From the NCBI RefSeq assembly GCF_963678635.1, contig NC_087063.1, positions 85,421,574-85,485,573 on the forward strand: 64,000 nt of DNA. Reading direction: 5' to 3'. The notes beneath the pieces are model-generated. The model worked only from the letters and a program-made list of their open reading frames with translations. It searched no databases and had not been told where the DNA came from. The position numbers and the translations under genes are program-made. This DNA is from Symsagittifera roscoffensis. Its lineage: Eukaryota > Xenacoelomorpha > Acoela > Convolutidae. Within the stretch, counting starts at the first letter, position 1. Every line of letters begins with the position of its first letter. This document shows positions 11,401 through 23,060 of this stretch, piece by piece.

Positions 11401-13146
11401 TTTAACTAGCAGTATAGCCAGTTTGGACACTCTAACTGGACACTCTAAATAAGGTTAGATTTGGAGCTTCAAACCACTTGTGATACAACAAAAAAAGGCA
11501 CGGCAGCTAGCTCAAACAGAAGGACGCAATCTGAGACGATAAAAATGTTAGAAAAATTAATTATTCAACATTTGTCTTGAATGCGAGTCAATTTAAGGAA
11601 AAAAACTGAAAAACACAATTTCGAGCGTTAAATAAGCATTGAAAACAACAGTTATTAAGCGGATACTCAGCAAGCAAAACTTGGGTAGACGACAGTAGAG
11701 TAAAAAAAAAACCAAAACTGAGCCATAAAACATTTTGAGCCCCCCCCCCCCACCTACCCTTCCGTAAGCACAAAAGCAATTTAAAAAAACTAAAAATAAC
11801 AGTTGATTTACAACCAACAATGATAAATCAAGGAAACGGCCACTTAAAAGGCAGACATTCTCAAAAAAAATCTGTTGAGACATTCTGTTCTGCTCCTATC
11901 AGAACAACTGAGCTAACTGATTCAACTGATTCTGTTAAACTAGTTGTTTACCCTAAAAACGTGTATATTCCAGTTTGATAACGCTTGCTAATCGCAAGTA
12001 AAACGAAGAATTCGAACGTTATGTTATTATTGTTGAAAAAACAACTTGAAAATAAAAATAGGAAAACCAATAGGAAATGTAATCAGTTTTTTAAAGAGTT
12101 CCAAGTGGGGTTGAAATTGTGCATTCAAAAATTTTAATTTGGGGCCAAAACTTAACGATCTCTGAATAAGATCGGAAATTTATAGGAAAGAAAATATTAA
12201 GTAAATAAGCCGACAGAACTAAAGCCCAAAGCCAATTAGCTGAAATTCAACAAAAGTAATTCCGCAAATTCGTATGGGATAAAAATACATGCACTGCCCA
12301 AATAGTATCCACAGAATCCATATATGCGCTGAAATCAAGGTGATATACACAGTTCAAAAATTAAACCGAAAGCGTAACCAAAAACCGAAAAATTAAAATA
12401 CCGTTATATCGATGTTAAAAGCGCAATATCGATGTTTTATCACTATACATACAACTAGATTTATCGAAATGAATGAAGATAATTTAGATAAAAAAACCAT
12501 CCCAGACATTAGAATGCAAAATTAGCATCGGAACAACGCTTACCACGCGGTAACAAAACAAAAAATACCTCAACAGAAACCCTTTATGCCGAAACAAAAA
12601 ATTATTTGAAAAAAACTCTTCTCCCCTCAGAACACATACGCACTCAAAAACTTTTTTCGGCCATCAAACAACGCAATAAGCGACCACTGAATCGATTTTA
12701 AAAAACAAAACCGGTTAAGCCGAACAAAAGACAAAAAAATGAAAAACGAAATTTTAAATCGAATTGGTGAAATTACAACCAATGTAAAAACTCGATTCGG
12801 CCAGGTTTTTGAAAACGCTAAGACACTTAAATTAACTACAGTGAAAATTGTTTACAGCAAAATTAAACAATTCTTAGGTCTGGCAATTGAGACGACAAAA
12901 CATAAGCAGACAAATAATAGGCCCAAGTTTTTTTTGAACCGTAATATTTACCGTTTGAAAAAAAAAAACAGATTCGACCCCAAGACTTTTGCCTTCCGAG
13001 GCGTATTTGTAACCTGCAGAATAAGTGTACAGGAGAAGCGAAGAAATTTAAACTCATTATGAACCAAGTCAAGGTACCACCAGGAGTCGATGAGTCCTGT
13101 GAACAAAGTTAATTACGGGAAAAAAGTCTAGTAACCGATTGCAAAA
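11401..13146. other. intergenic repeat remnants, no gene
   Basis: Contains a poly-C run near 11740, a recurrent motif block at 11930-12000 (TTGTTTACC, AAAAACG, then a CGCTTGC stem), and a block at 12490-12740 (AATTAGCATCGGAACAACG, GCGGTAAC, AACAGAAACCC, GCCGAAA) that recurs at 23220-23320. The ATG frame at 12739-13062 is low-complexity and includes part of a tRNA-like repeat, so I do not call it a gene. Confidence 0.5.
12965..13035 (-). repeat. tRNA-like (SINE-type) repeat
   Basis: Read on the minus strand, a GGGTCGAATCTG stretch resembles a pol III B box and lies downstream of a CGCCTCGGAAGGCAAAAGTC segment. It is clearly related to the copy at 17250-17320. It ends next to an A-rich run on the plus strand. 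Diverged; no clover-leaf can be drawn with confidence. Confidence 0.4.
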
Positions 13147-13165
13147 CCCTTGCTTATTGCAAGGG
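13147..13165. repeat. recurrent short hairpin (CCCTTGC stem)
   Basis: CCCTTGC, a 5-nt loop and GCAAGGG form a perfect 7-bp stem, preceded by a conserved GGGAAAAAAGTCTAGT block. Related hairpins with a different first base pair are at 17430, 21166 and, decayed, 11982. Confidence 0.6.
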
Positions 13166-13759
13166 TAATAAAATTTTTATGAAATTTCTCTACTGTCACT
13201 GGATCACGGATGTTTCGCAACAATGCTTGCATAAAAGCGCGGATCTCATATATTTTTTGCTTTCGCTAAGCAAAAACTGTGTCTTTATCATATCATTGCC
13301 GGTAAATATTTCCGACAACAAGTAAACATGCACAGTGAAAGAGCATGAGCATCTTTATTTATTTATGCAGAGCTAATAGCTATATGTCGAGCTAAATTCA
13401 GTAGTAACAAAACATGGAAGTATTTTTGTATGAATCCACTCACGAATAAAAGCACAACTTTGTTTTAAGTTCAATTGAAAATTGGCAATCTGGAGGGGCT
13501 TTAACTTCTTATCTACTAGGCTGGTGCTATACAGGGGAAGACCTCAAAACCTTTCGTTTTTTTTGTTCGGCTATTTGAACTACGCAAAACTTTGAGGATA
13601 GGAATAGAGCACCAGGTAGTTGATATAACCAGAAAATCCAAGATGCTTTCTTTATCGACTGAATTCTCGAAGAAAATAATCCCGCAAAACAAATCCTAGA
13701 ATCCAAAAACTCGTGAAAAAACACTTTGAATTAACCCAAGCAATTTACATCAATCCAAA
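13166..13759. other. non-coding, more copies of the 9.3-11.4 kb repeat
   Basis: Segments at 13180-13260 (GGATCACGGATGTTTCGC, TTTGCTTTCGCTAAGCAAAAAC) and 13540-13760 (GCTATTTGAACTACGC, GAGCACCAGGTAG, ATATAACCAGAAAATCC) match blocks of the upstream diverged tandem repeat. No gene seen. Confidence 0.5.
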
Positions 13760-14116
13760 CAGGGGCGGATCTAGGATTTTATCGAGGGTGGGGCGGGTTT
13801 TCATTGATTTTTCGAGCTCTCCCAATGCACTGAAGGACCTTGTTTTGGCTAAATTTTCTGCGCCACAGGCAAAGTTTTAAAAAAACAGGCCAGAAAAGGC
13901 GTTTTTAGGCAATTTTTTGGAAAATTTTGACCAAAAAAAATTGCGTTTTTCGGCGCGCGCTCTCCCTCAAAATTAGTATATATTGGCGCCAAAGGCGCCT
14001 TTAGAAAATTTTTAGGGTCCGTCGCCAAAAATGGATGGATATCTCAACATAGTATAAAAGGAGAACCCTTTGGGTCGGCAGGGGATTGCCCCCAACCCCC
14101 CCTAAATCGGGCCCTG
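13760..14116. mobile_element. hAT-like MITE with 8-bp target duplication
   Basis: The element starts CAGGGGCGGATCTAGG and ends with the inverted form CCTAAATCGGGCCCTG (13 of 16 positions match as terminal inverted repeats). It is flanked by perfect 8-bp direct repeats AATCCAAA at 13752-13759 and 14117-14124. An 8-bp duplication with CAGGG termini is the hAT signature. The 357-bp body is non-coding, with inner palindromes such as TTGGCGCCAAAGGCGCC near 13985. It interrupts a copy of the older intergenic repeat: the sequence on both sides resumes at AATCCAAA. Confidence 0.88.
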
Positions 14117-14124
14117 AATCCAAA

Positions 14125-15640
14125 TATTCAATCTGCTACTAGTTGTATAGCCATTTTGGTCTCGGCACCTGAACTTAAATTACCCATGTGAATGTTTCTT
14201 TCAAAATCAAATCTTTTGAGCCTTGTGTGAAAAAGTAAACAATTGAGTGAAAAATGTTCATTGAGCGAAAAAGTAAAAAAGAAGACAGCTTCATTTTATT
14301 CCTCTTAATGCCGATTTATGACATTTCATCATCTCCACAACACATCCAAGGCAACAAATCCATGGCATCTCCAGCACCTCCATGTCTCTCAGTCAACCAC
14401 CCCCCCCCCATGATTCCACATAGACACATAATTTGATACATCAGCAAGCGTAGTGGTTTCCTAATTAACAGTGTGTTGCAAATTTACTGACCTGAAGTTA
14501 ATTCATTTGAGCCTTTCTTCTTTTGTCACATCAGCAAAACCTAGTCGAAAAAATTGGTCGGCTGCCTAAGAAGCACTTATTGGTAAAACCTTGCCTTGAA
14601 CTCGCGCTGAGTTCGTCAGATCGTGCATAAATTTCGGCTCCAATATTGGCACCACGTGAAATTTCCACCGGCAAAAAAAAACACGAAACAGCCTTGAGTA
14701 ACGAAAAAGAGCTTCGCTCTACTAAACAACTGTTTGGATTGTGGTAATGAACAAGATGATCAGCCAATCATATATCTTCCCCAATTCGCAGGAACAAATT
14801 TTTTTACAGAGGCGAAGCTGAATTTCTCCGAAACATTTGCAATACATCGCAACCAAAGCATGACACGCTAGCCAAAAGAAAAATTAGACTTAAATTTCAG
14901 ATGTTTGCATCGAATGAAGTTCAATTTAACGCAATAATGTCGAGAAGGGCAACTGCTAGCAGTGAATTAGCATAAAAACAAAATTATTGAATCCGTTATT
15001 ACGCCGACAATTTTCTGAGACGTCAACTTAGCCTGAAAAAACGAGTCATAAAAAATGTTCCAATTTCAAAACATTTTTAAGTTTTCAAGTGTCGTATAAC
15101 TCGGAGCACACACGTAACAATTTTTCGCCGTTCACAGGACACAATATGATCCGAATAAGCCGAAGCCTCAAAAATCGAATAAATAGTTCAAACAAAAGAC
15201 ATGAGGAAAACTTAAAAAAACTCGAGTTGGTTTACAACCAGCATAAAAATAATTTTTGAATATAAAGGAAACTATAAAGTGAGATATGTCCAAACTAAAT
15301 CTATGAAGTCACTCTGTTAGGCTCCTAAATTTTAATACACTGCAATTGAATCAAATGTTAACGCAATGCAATCAGTGAGGCAGTTCAACAATGCCGACGT
15401 ACAACAGTGCAAAAATCAAAATCTTGTTCAACAGTTCCGAAAATTATTTTGAATACAGTTTTTACACATCCCATATCACTGACGGAAAAATATAATCAAA
15501 TAGACGAAAGTTGAAACACAGAGGCGAAGCGGAGATTCGGGCCACTTGCGAAACGACACAAACAAAAAACATAAGTTGAAAAACAGTTTTAAATGTTGAA
15601 AAACCTAAATGAACCAAAATTTTCGTATGTCTCGATAAAA
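14125..15640. other. intergenic, no gene recognised
   Basis: AT-rich with a poly-C run near 14400. A short recurrent motif at about 14808-14860 (ACAGAGGCGAAGCTG followed by a TTGCAATAC tract) and another at 15520-15560 belong to a dispersed family described separately. Small frames here have poor composition and no recognisable domains. Confidence 0.5.
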
Positions 15641-15689
15641 ACACAATTAAGCTGGAGGTACGTGTTTGGTATTGAATGAATTTACCATA

Positions 15690-16800
15690 CTGATGCGGCA
15701 CGAAAAACGTGATGTCAAAAATGGGACTTCGCCCAAAACCTTAGTAAAATAAGTGGGAAGAGTAAAAAAAAATTTGAAATGAGTTTTCCCAGGGAGATAA
15801 CATTTCTCTAACAAAAATGAAGGAGTCCCCACGTCTGCAGGAACTATTATCGCAATCGGTTCTTTCAATTGATCTTTTCATCTCAGATTTGATTGTGTAA
15901 ATTTTAGGAAAATCCAAAAAAAAATCTAAAAAAAACGGTCAAAAGACTTTCCGGATTTCTCAATTGAACACAATCTGAAAATTGGCACGGTAGTTTTTGC
16001 GTAAAGTCAAAGTTTCCAAAAAACGGTCAAAGTTTCAAATGTTGACGCGTTTGAAGGTCAAAACTTTTTTCTTTGACAAACTAGGTATAGCGAATTATTA
16101 GAGTAGGCTTTCAAAAAACTGATGTATCGATTAAAGCTATAAAATCAGATTTGGCAGGATAGTTAGCGAAAAAGTCCAAAAAGCAGCCAACAAACCAAAA
16201 GATTGACATTTTCGAGAATCATGGCTTTTTGTGTGACGAGATAGAGCGCAGCCACTTATGCAGAGATGATTTATGCAACCTGTTAGTTCGATTGAACTCA
16301 AAACCTCAAATTTGAGAGGGTAGTTCAAGAAAAAACAAAAATTTCACCAAAATAAAAAACGGTCTAAAGTTCAAAATTTTGGCTTTTCCGATGGCCATAA
16401 CTTTTGGTGTCCAAAAAATTTCGGCGTAGTCGCATAAACAACTGATCTTCCCAGAAACCGTTCTTAAAAATGGAACCAAAATCTCAGATATGGCCGCGTA
16501 GTTTTGGAGAACAGTCGAAAAGATCCACATTACGGTCAAAAATCAAAAACTCGACTTTTCCGAGGACCCTAACTTTGTGTTTGAAACATTTGTGAAAAAT
16601 AAGCCAAAACGTTTTTAGGACCAGTATTTTTTTAGTGAAATAAACAGAGCCGCTGATGCAGGGAGCTTTCCAAAACAATTTTTTTCAATGAAACCAAAAA
16701 CTCTGATTTCAGCGGTAGTTTTCGAGAAACCAAAAAAAAACTTAAATCAAATATTCCATCACAGAGAAGAGTACGCAGGCACACAGGAGAGTAGGCAATC
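15690..16800. repeat. decayed ~180-bp satellite, block 1
   Basis: Repeating order of segments: a CTCAGATTTGGCAGGGTAGTT-like start, CGAGAAAA..TCCAAAAAACGGTC, TTGACTTTTCC, GAGG.C.TAACTTTTTGTGT, GCCGCTTATGCAGGGA, then CGATTGAACCCAAAAA before the next start. Five to six units of roughly 170-190 bp can be followed, with many substitutions. Blocks 2 (19640-20480) and 3 (25900-26760) have the same order and orientation. Confidence 0.7.
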
Positions 16801-17239
16801 TTTCAATGGGTACCCCTTTTTTGAAAATCAGTAGAAGTTTCTCAGATAAACTAAAATTTTCCCAATAAATTTTGAAATAATTTTCCTTAACAAAAAATAA
16901 ATTTCAACAAACTCATTGTTAAGCATACAACCAACTTGAAAAGTGCGGCGGGGAGTGTTAAAACTGTGTTTCCATTGAAACAACCCAAAATTATGTCATT
17001 GAACCGATGAAAAAGAAGCCAAAAAAATTTAAGGACCAGTATTTTTTTAGTGAAACAAAAAAAGGAAACACGAAGATAAGTAAAAACACAAATTGTAGTA
17101 AATCAAACAAAAAAGCAACATAAAAAAATATGCGCAGCAAAGAAAAACGATTCCAAGATGTAACAACTAAGACGAGAACAGATAAGCAAACAAATATTTG
17201 GCAGACAATTTTATTTGAAACAGAATATTTCCTATTTGA

Positions 17240-17325
17240 AAAAAAAAACAAGTTATAGTCAGATTCGAAGCCAGGGCCTTTGCCGTCCCAAGCATATTCG
17301 CTACCTCCAAGCTAAACTGGTAAAC
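17240..17325 (-). repeat. tRNA-derived SINE-like sequence
   Basis: On the minus strand TAGCTTGGAGGTAGCG resembles an A box and, about 35 nt later, GGCTTCGAATCTG resembles a B box, in the order and spacing of a pol III promoter. The A-rich plus-strand run at about 17238 lies downstream of the B box on the element's strand. The copy at 12965-13035 shares the middle part. I read it as a SINE head, not a functional tRNA gene. Confidence 0.5.
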
Positions 17326-17339
17326 TGGCCGTGAATGCA

Positions 17340-17450
17340 TAGAAATTGGAATTCTTCCTGAATAATGATACAGTTGATTCTGTTAAACAAGTTGTTAACC
17401 CGAAAAAAGTTTATACTCCGGTTGGATAACGCTTGCTAATCACAAGCGTG
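17340..17450. repeat. recurrent block with CGCTTGC hairpin
   Basis: GATTCTGTTAAACAAGTTG, TTAACCCGAAAAAAGT and GGTTGGATAACGCTTGCTAAT, ending in a 19-nt hairpin at 17430-17448 (CGCTTGC / ACAAGCG, with one G to A change in the right arm). The same block occurs at 11920-12000 and 21105-21187. Confidence 0.65.
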
Positions 17451-19640
17451 AAGAGAAAATGGCCATTTTATTTAATGTCGCTTCTATACAAAAGATCTGC
17501 AAGAGTTGCGTTATAATGTTGTTCTGCACAAGCAACTATCTCTGCAACTTGTCAAATTTTATTCGCTCCAAAGCAAAACAGTATTCCTGCAAAACTGCCA
17601 ACAATTCACGAAAAGTCAACTACCCAAAATATGATAATTTTTTGAGACTATTGAACACATTTTCAGTTCTTCATCACTGTTGAACCCCCCCCCCCCCCAA
17701 TCACGTAAAAGACTTATATAGGACGAAACAAAAACAACAAAAAGCTCTAACTTAATGGAGTCAGATGCATATTAGTATGAGATTTGAAATTTCAAAAAGT
17801 AGGGAACATTCTTAAGTTCCTGAAAACGGCTTCGGTCTTATGGTAACTTTCATATGTTTATAGATGTTTGATCCAGCTGACAAAGCTCGAGAACTCTCTG
17901 AAATAGTGCTAATTGATCTTAAAATAAACGCACAAACGAATCATATTGACAAGCTTTTCACCCTTTATTGACGGAAATGTTTCAACTCTTTAGCTATAGA
18001 ATTTGATTAACAACAATGTTGCGCATAATTCTTAGCAAGTTTAGGAGTCAACTATTAATATAGATTGCTAGTTTGAAAACGTTCTTAACTTAAAAATGTA
18101 TTTTACATTTACTGAACATATTTTTCACAATATGCTATTTTCTGATCAGGTAATTTTATTTGCGGGTTGCGGATCTGGTTTGCCCGTTTTCGGATTGCTG
18201 CTACATCGATTTATTGACCCATCAGCGACAAAAGTACTGTTTAAAAATTGTATGTTACACAAAGAAAGTTGATAAAGTCTGGCTTTGGCACTGCATGTCT
18301 CAACAAGCTCCCACTCTTCGTAGATAAATAAATCATTCTGTGCATTAAAAAAAATAATTTTTGAAGATCATGCCGCTAGATCTCGGCTGAACTTCTGTTT
18401 CAAAAAAATTAAACCAAGATTTGATGAGTTGTCATCAAAAATGCTTTGAAGATTGTCGACTATCTGAAAAAAACCATGCAAAATTGCCAGTAAACAAGCA
18501 GTTTTAAAAAGTTCTCACTTCTTTTCACTTCCAGCTTTGTCCATTCGAAAGTTCAAATCAGACTTAAAAGTGCAGTTGGGAGATTTTTTGATGTTTATTG
18601 TTGTATATAACTAAAGTTTTACAAATGGATTACGATAAATTTTGAGTTCGTTTCAGCTTCCGGAAAATGTCAGCAGTGTAATCGACGAAAAGCAATCAAT
18701 TCTTCCTGAAGCAGATTTACCATCATGGAAAAAATTTGTTTCCTATTGCCAAATGAAAAATTTGCTGTCGCAAGTTTATTTATTGTTCCGACCATTTGAA
18801 AAATGGGGAGGAACTTTGTATTCGGGTGTGTTTTACTTTTCTTTTTATTTTGCTTTCCACGTAATATCAGCCGCCACAAATAATCATCAGAGAGAATTGA
18901 GTGAATTATCATATTAAAGCTCTTACAGTCGTGATTCAAACGACTTGAAACCATTCCAAAAAATTGCCAGTGTCCAGAAAAACCGGTTTGAAATTTCTGG
19001 TTTTTCGTCTTAATTCGAGCGAATAAAGCGAGCGAGCAGACTTACAATAGCATTTCTAGTGGCTTAAAATACTGTTATTTAAAAAGTCAAAAATTAGTTA
19101 TACTCAAGTAAAGTTAGATTTTTTGAGCTTTTAGCGCCTTTTTGGAATCAAAAACTTCGAAAATTCAAACTGCTGCAAAATCAAGTTTTTGAAATTGTTT
19201 TTTTTTCTTTAGCTTTTCTAGTCATTTTTATTCAAACATTGTTTTTCAAGGTCCTTGTTCCACTATGACTGTCGAATAAGCCAAATATAAAATTTTTCGT
19301 TCAGCTCCTTTTATCACACCACGCCACAAAAAAATGACATTACTTTTTTTACACAGGCGAAGCGGAGAATCGCACCACTTACGATACAATAGAATCATAA
19401 AAACAAAGAAAACAAAACGTTGAAAAAGACTAGTTTAACGAAAATTCGTACAACTCGATGAAGGAGATCTAGGCTCCAGCTAAAGCTTGATGTACCTGTT
19501 TGAAAATTTTTTAATTTGTTTTACTGATGCGGTACGAAATGCACAATTTCAAAAAATGAACTTTGCCCAAAACCTTTATTGTTTATCTACTAAATCAAAA
19601 GAGAAGGGTGAAAATTAGACATTTCGGAATTGTCCCAAAA
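17451..19640. other. intergenic, old repeats, no gene
   Basis: A segment at 18295-18415 (AAGCTCCCACTCTTCGT then CCGCTAGATCTC) recurs at 25665-25770. A segment at 18785-19000 recurs inverted at 26975-27190, sharing TTCCGACCAT, AATAATCATC, TCGTGATTCAAACG and AACCGGTTT. Frames at 18642-18954 lie inside that repeat and are not called genes. A motif CACAGGCGAAGCGGAGAATCG is at 19360. Confidence 0.5.
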
Positions 19641-20480
19641 GCATAACATTTCCTTTACATAAAAAAGTAACCGCTTCTGCAGGAAAAATCGAGCAACCAC
19701 TTCTTTCGATTGAGTTTTTCATCTCAGATTTGATAGAAGTTTTTATAAAGTTTCTAAAAAACTATTCAAGTTCAAAAACTTGACTTTCCGAAATCCGTAA
19801 CTACTTTCAGCTTAAAGCAGGTCGTGGCTGGTACAGTAAAGAAAATTCCTAACAACGAGTTTCTCGATTGAACACTTAGTCTGATGATTGGCACGACAAT
19901 TTCGAATAAACCACAAAACATCCAAAAAACGGACAAAGTTTCAAAACTTTCACTTGTTTGAAGGCTAGAAATCTTATCAAAAGAAACTGGGCCTAGCGAA
20001 CTTACAAAGGTAAGCTTCCAGCAATCTGTTCAAGCGATTAAATCTATGATACCAGATTTGGCAGGGTAGTTATCGAGAAAAGTCCAAAAAACGGCCAACA
20101 AATCAGATACTTGACATTTGCTAGAATCATAGCTTTTTGTTTCAAAAAAATTGGTCGAAGCCGTTTATGTAGAAGAGTTCCGCCCAGGCTGTTATTTGAT
20201 CGGACCCAAAAACCCACGTTTGGCAGGGTAGTTGTCGAGAACGGTCGAAAGGTTTCAAAAAACGTTGAAAAATCACCATTATGATTTTTCTGAAGGCTAT
20301 AATTTCCTGTGTCAACAAAATGGGCCTAGAGTTGGTATGTTAGTTTTTGAGAAAAAAAAACAAAATCAAAAATATCGGTCGAATACTCACCCATAGACTT
20401 TTTCGAAGTCTGCAGACAAAGTGGTAAAACAGAAAGAGACCAGTGGAGTATATAGGCACAAAAGGGTGTTAGCGGTCCTT
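19640..20480. repeat. decayed ~180-bp satellite, block 2
   Basis: Same segment order as block 1: ATTTGGCAGGGTAGTTATCG, AGTCCAAAAAACGGCCAAC, TTGACATTTGC, ATCATAGCTTTTTGTTTC, then CCGTTTATGTAGA and a second GGCAGGGTAGTTGTCGAG. About four diverged units. Confidence 0.7.
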
Positions 20481-21104
20481 CTATGGATACCTTTTTTTGA
20501 AAATCTGTTAAAGGGTTTTTGAGGAAAAAAAAATAATTTTTTTTTTGCAAAAGTGATAAAATAATTTTTTTTCCACAGCGTCTCAAAAAAAAATAAAAAC
20601 CCAATCCCGAAAATTTTCATTATACTTAATTTTATCGAACAGGAACTCTAGGAAAACATGCCAAGCAAGACATCTGGGCTCTTTTTCCTTCCCCCCCCCC
20701 CCACCCCCACCTCAATCAATCATGAATTTTATGGTCTAATGAGTGGTGTTACGAAGTTAATTTATGAAGATCAAATATGTTTTTCATGGCCTAATTAGTC
20801 TGCATGGCAATTTTCATGACAATCGGACAAAGTGAAAAGTAACTTCAAATATAAAAATTTGCAGGTGGAGGGAAAGGAAAAAGAGCCGACATCTGAAATT
20901 TAAATTATAAGCTGAACAATTTTACTAAGCGGAAACAAGGCCGACAATCTGTGAGCAGACACCAGTTGAGCCGAAAAAAGCTTACTTTGTAGTAACTGAT
21001 TCCCTAAAAAAACTGACTGCCTTGAAACTACTTTGTATCAACACCACCCACTAAGTAGTTAATAGTAACTTAGTACCCACTCAGCTAGTACCCACCAATA
21101 AGTG

Positions 21105-21187
21105 ATTCAACTGATTATGTTAAACTAGTTGTTAACCCGAAAAAAGTCTACATTCAATTTGATAACGCTTGCCAATCGCAAGCGTAA
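21105..21187. repeat. recurrent block with CGCTTGC hairpin
   Basis: GATTCAACTGATTATGTTAA, ACTAGTTGTTAACCCGAAAA, then a perfect 7-bp stem at 21166-21184 (CGCTTGC, loop CAATC, GCAAGCG). Best-preserved of the three copies. Confidence 0.65.
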
Positions 21188-22979
21188 AGACTATGGCCGG
21201 AACATTCTGTGATACTTGCACAATAACCGGCTATCTTGGTTAATTAATGTACATGGTCAACTTTTGTTTCCGAACTTGGCGCCTAGCTGACATCAAATGC
21301 TGTTACACGTATAAATAAAAAAGTTTCTTTCAGTTGTTTTTCTACTTCGGTTAACACATTCCTGCTCAATGCATTCTCACCTCTTTTCACATAGCAATGG
21401 TATATTGCATACCAAATAAGGTTCTGTATCTGGCCATTTTCAGTTCTACAACTTGGCAAGGCTTACCAGCTATCAAAAATGAGTTATTTTGATAGAAAAA
21501 CAGCGAAAAGAGAAGAACACATGCGCGCTGCTTACCATTACTTTATACACGTGAACAGCAACATCCAATGCATAAAATGCTTACCACGTAAAACCACATT
21601 AGACATTTATATGAACGCATTAGTCCCTACTGTCACAAAAAAAACGTTTAATTGTACCAAATAGCACAACTCTAAACACAATATACTTGTCCTTATAGCT
21701 GCTAGTTTTCAATTAGCTATTTCCTGACTGGAAACTTAACAAATTAAGTTGCTATATTCTGCTAGTTATCTTCCAACATCAATGAAGAATTGTAGATAAA
21801 CAAGGTAAGCCAAATATATTTTTAAACTCATAATTCTTTTCCTAGGCAAAACAGGCAATTTTTGTGTGAAAGCTACTACACATACCACTTACGCATATTT
21901 ATAAGGCAACAGTCATCCGCAGCGCAACAATGCAAAATGTTAAAAATTTAATAAAGCTTTAATCGAAAAAACGCCATTTTTAGCCTAGTTTATTTTTTAT
22001 TAAGACTCATCGAGTCAAACAATGTGGAAAAAAGAGCCAGGAATAAGAGCTTCACACTTAGGCAACAATGCTTTCGTGTAAATCGGCACCACTATCTATA
22101 AGGAAGCAGCTCTGAATATGAAGATTAATTTGATTCATGTTTAGTCTTAAACTATGAGGTAGCAGTTTGTTTGAGGATAAAAATTGCATGAATTGTTTAT
22201 CCTCAGACTGAATGACCTGTCCAGTCATTTAAAAAGTACGAAAAATTAGCATTGCAAGCTACCAAATAGACAGTAAGATGGAAATAACTAAGTGGAAAAA
22301 AAACTTGAAACAACAATCAACAAATTTTTTCGAAATACAAAAAACTCTATCTCAGAAAAACAGACAAGAAATACCACTTTTGGTATTAAACAAGCTTTTC
22401 ATTTTTCCAGATAGAGCGTTTATTAAGCCAGCAAAACGTGGTTAGACATCCTTTGATTCGAAAAAAAATGCCAAAGAAAATTAATGTCAAGAAAAAATGA
22501 AAAAACACAAGCACGATCATTAAACAAGCTTTTAGTATTTCCCGAGCGTTCACTAAGCCAACAACACGTGGTTTAGACCCCATTTAATCCGTAAAGAAAA
22601 AAGCCAAAAGCAACTGTTGTCTTAAGAAAGATTCTGAGCGGTTAAAAAGTTGTACTTTTCTTTTAATATTTATATTGCCAACTGACCTGATTTATTCACA
22701 ACAAGAATAATCATTTTTCATCCATTACCGATGCAAAAAGTCAACTAAACCGACAAAACAGGAGCCGAAATCATTGAGGCATAAAAAATTTCGAAGCGAA
22801 TAGAAAGCATAAGAAACCGGAAAATATACCAGTCAGGGATACTTAAATTAAAAAACTACAGCAGTTAACCAGCGACACTTGAGACTACACTGAAAACTGC
22901 TTACAGCGCACATCAATGTGGTGTGGCAACTAAGCCGACAACCTATAGTTCGAAAATTCAATTTTGCCGGAACAAAAAT

Positions 22980-23060
22980 CAATTTCAGACACTGAAAAAA
23001 ACACGATCCGGTCGAGAATCGAAAACCATAGAGTGCAAAAGCCTAGTTGGAAGGGGCCTG
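22980..23060 (-). repeat. tRNA-like repeat fragment
   Basis: On the minus strand GGTTTTCGATTCTCGACCGG sits where a B box would be, preceded by TTTTGCACTCTATGG. Related to the tRNA-like parts at 27905, 29234 and 40640, which share a TTTGCA-like segment about 15-20 nt before the box. Confidence 0.4.

Noticed and set aside
12739-13062. 107-codon ATG frame, plus strand
   Set aside because: Low-complexity Lys/Asn-rich, and its 3' half overlaps a tRNA-like repeat; no splice or homology support.
18642-18954. Overlapping 91- and 94-codon frames on both strands
   Set aside because: They fall within a dispersed repeat that recurs inverted at 26960-27190, where neither frame is kept.
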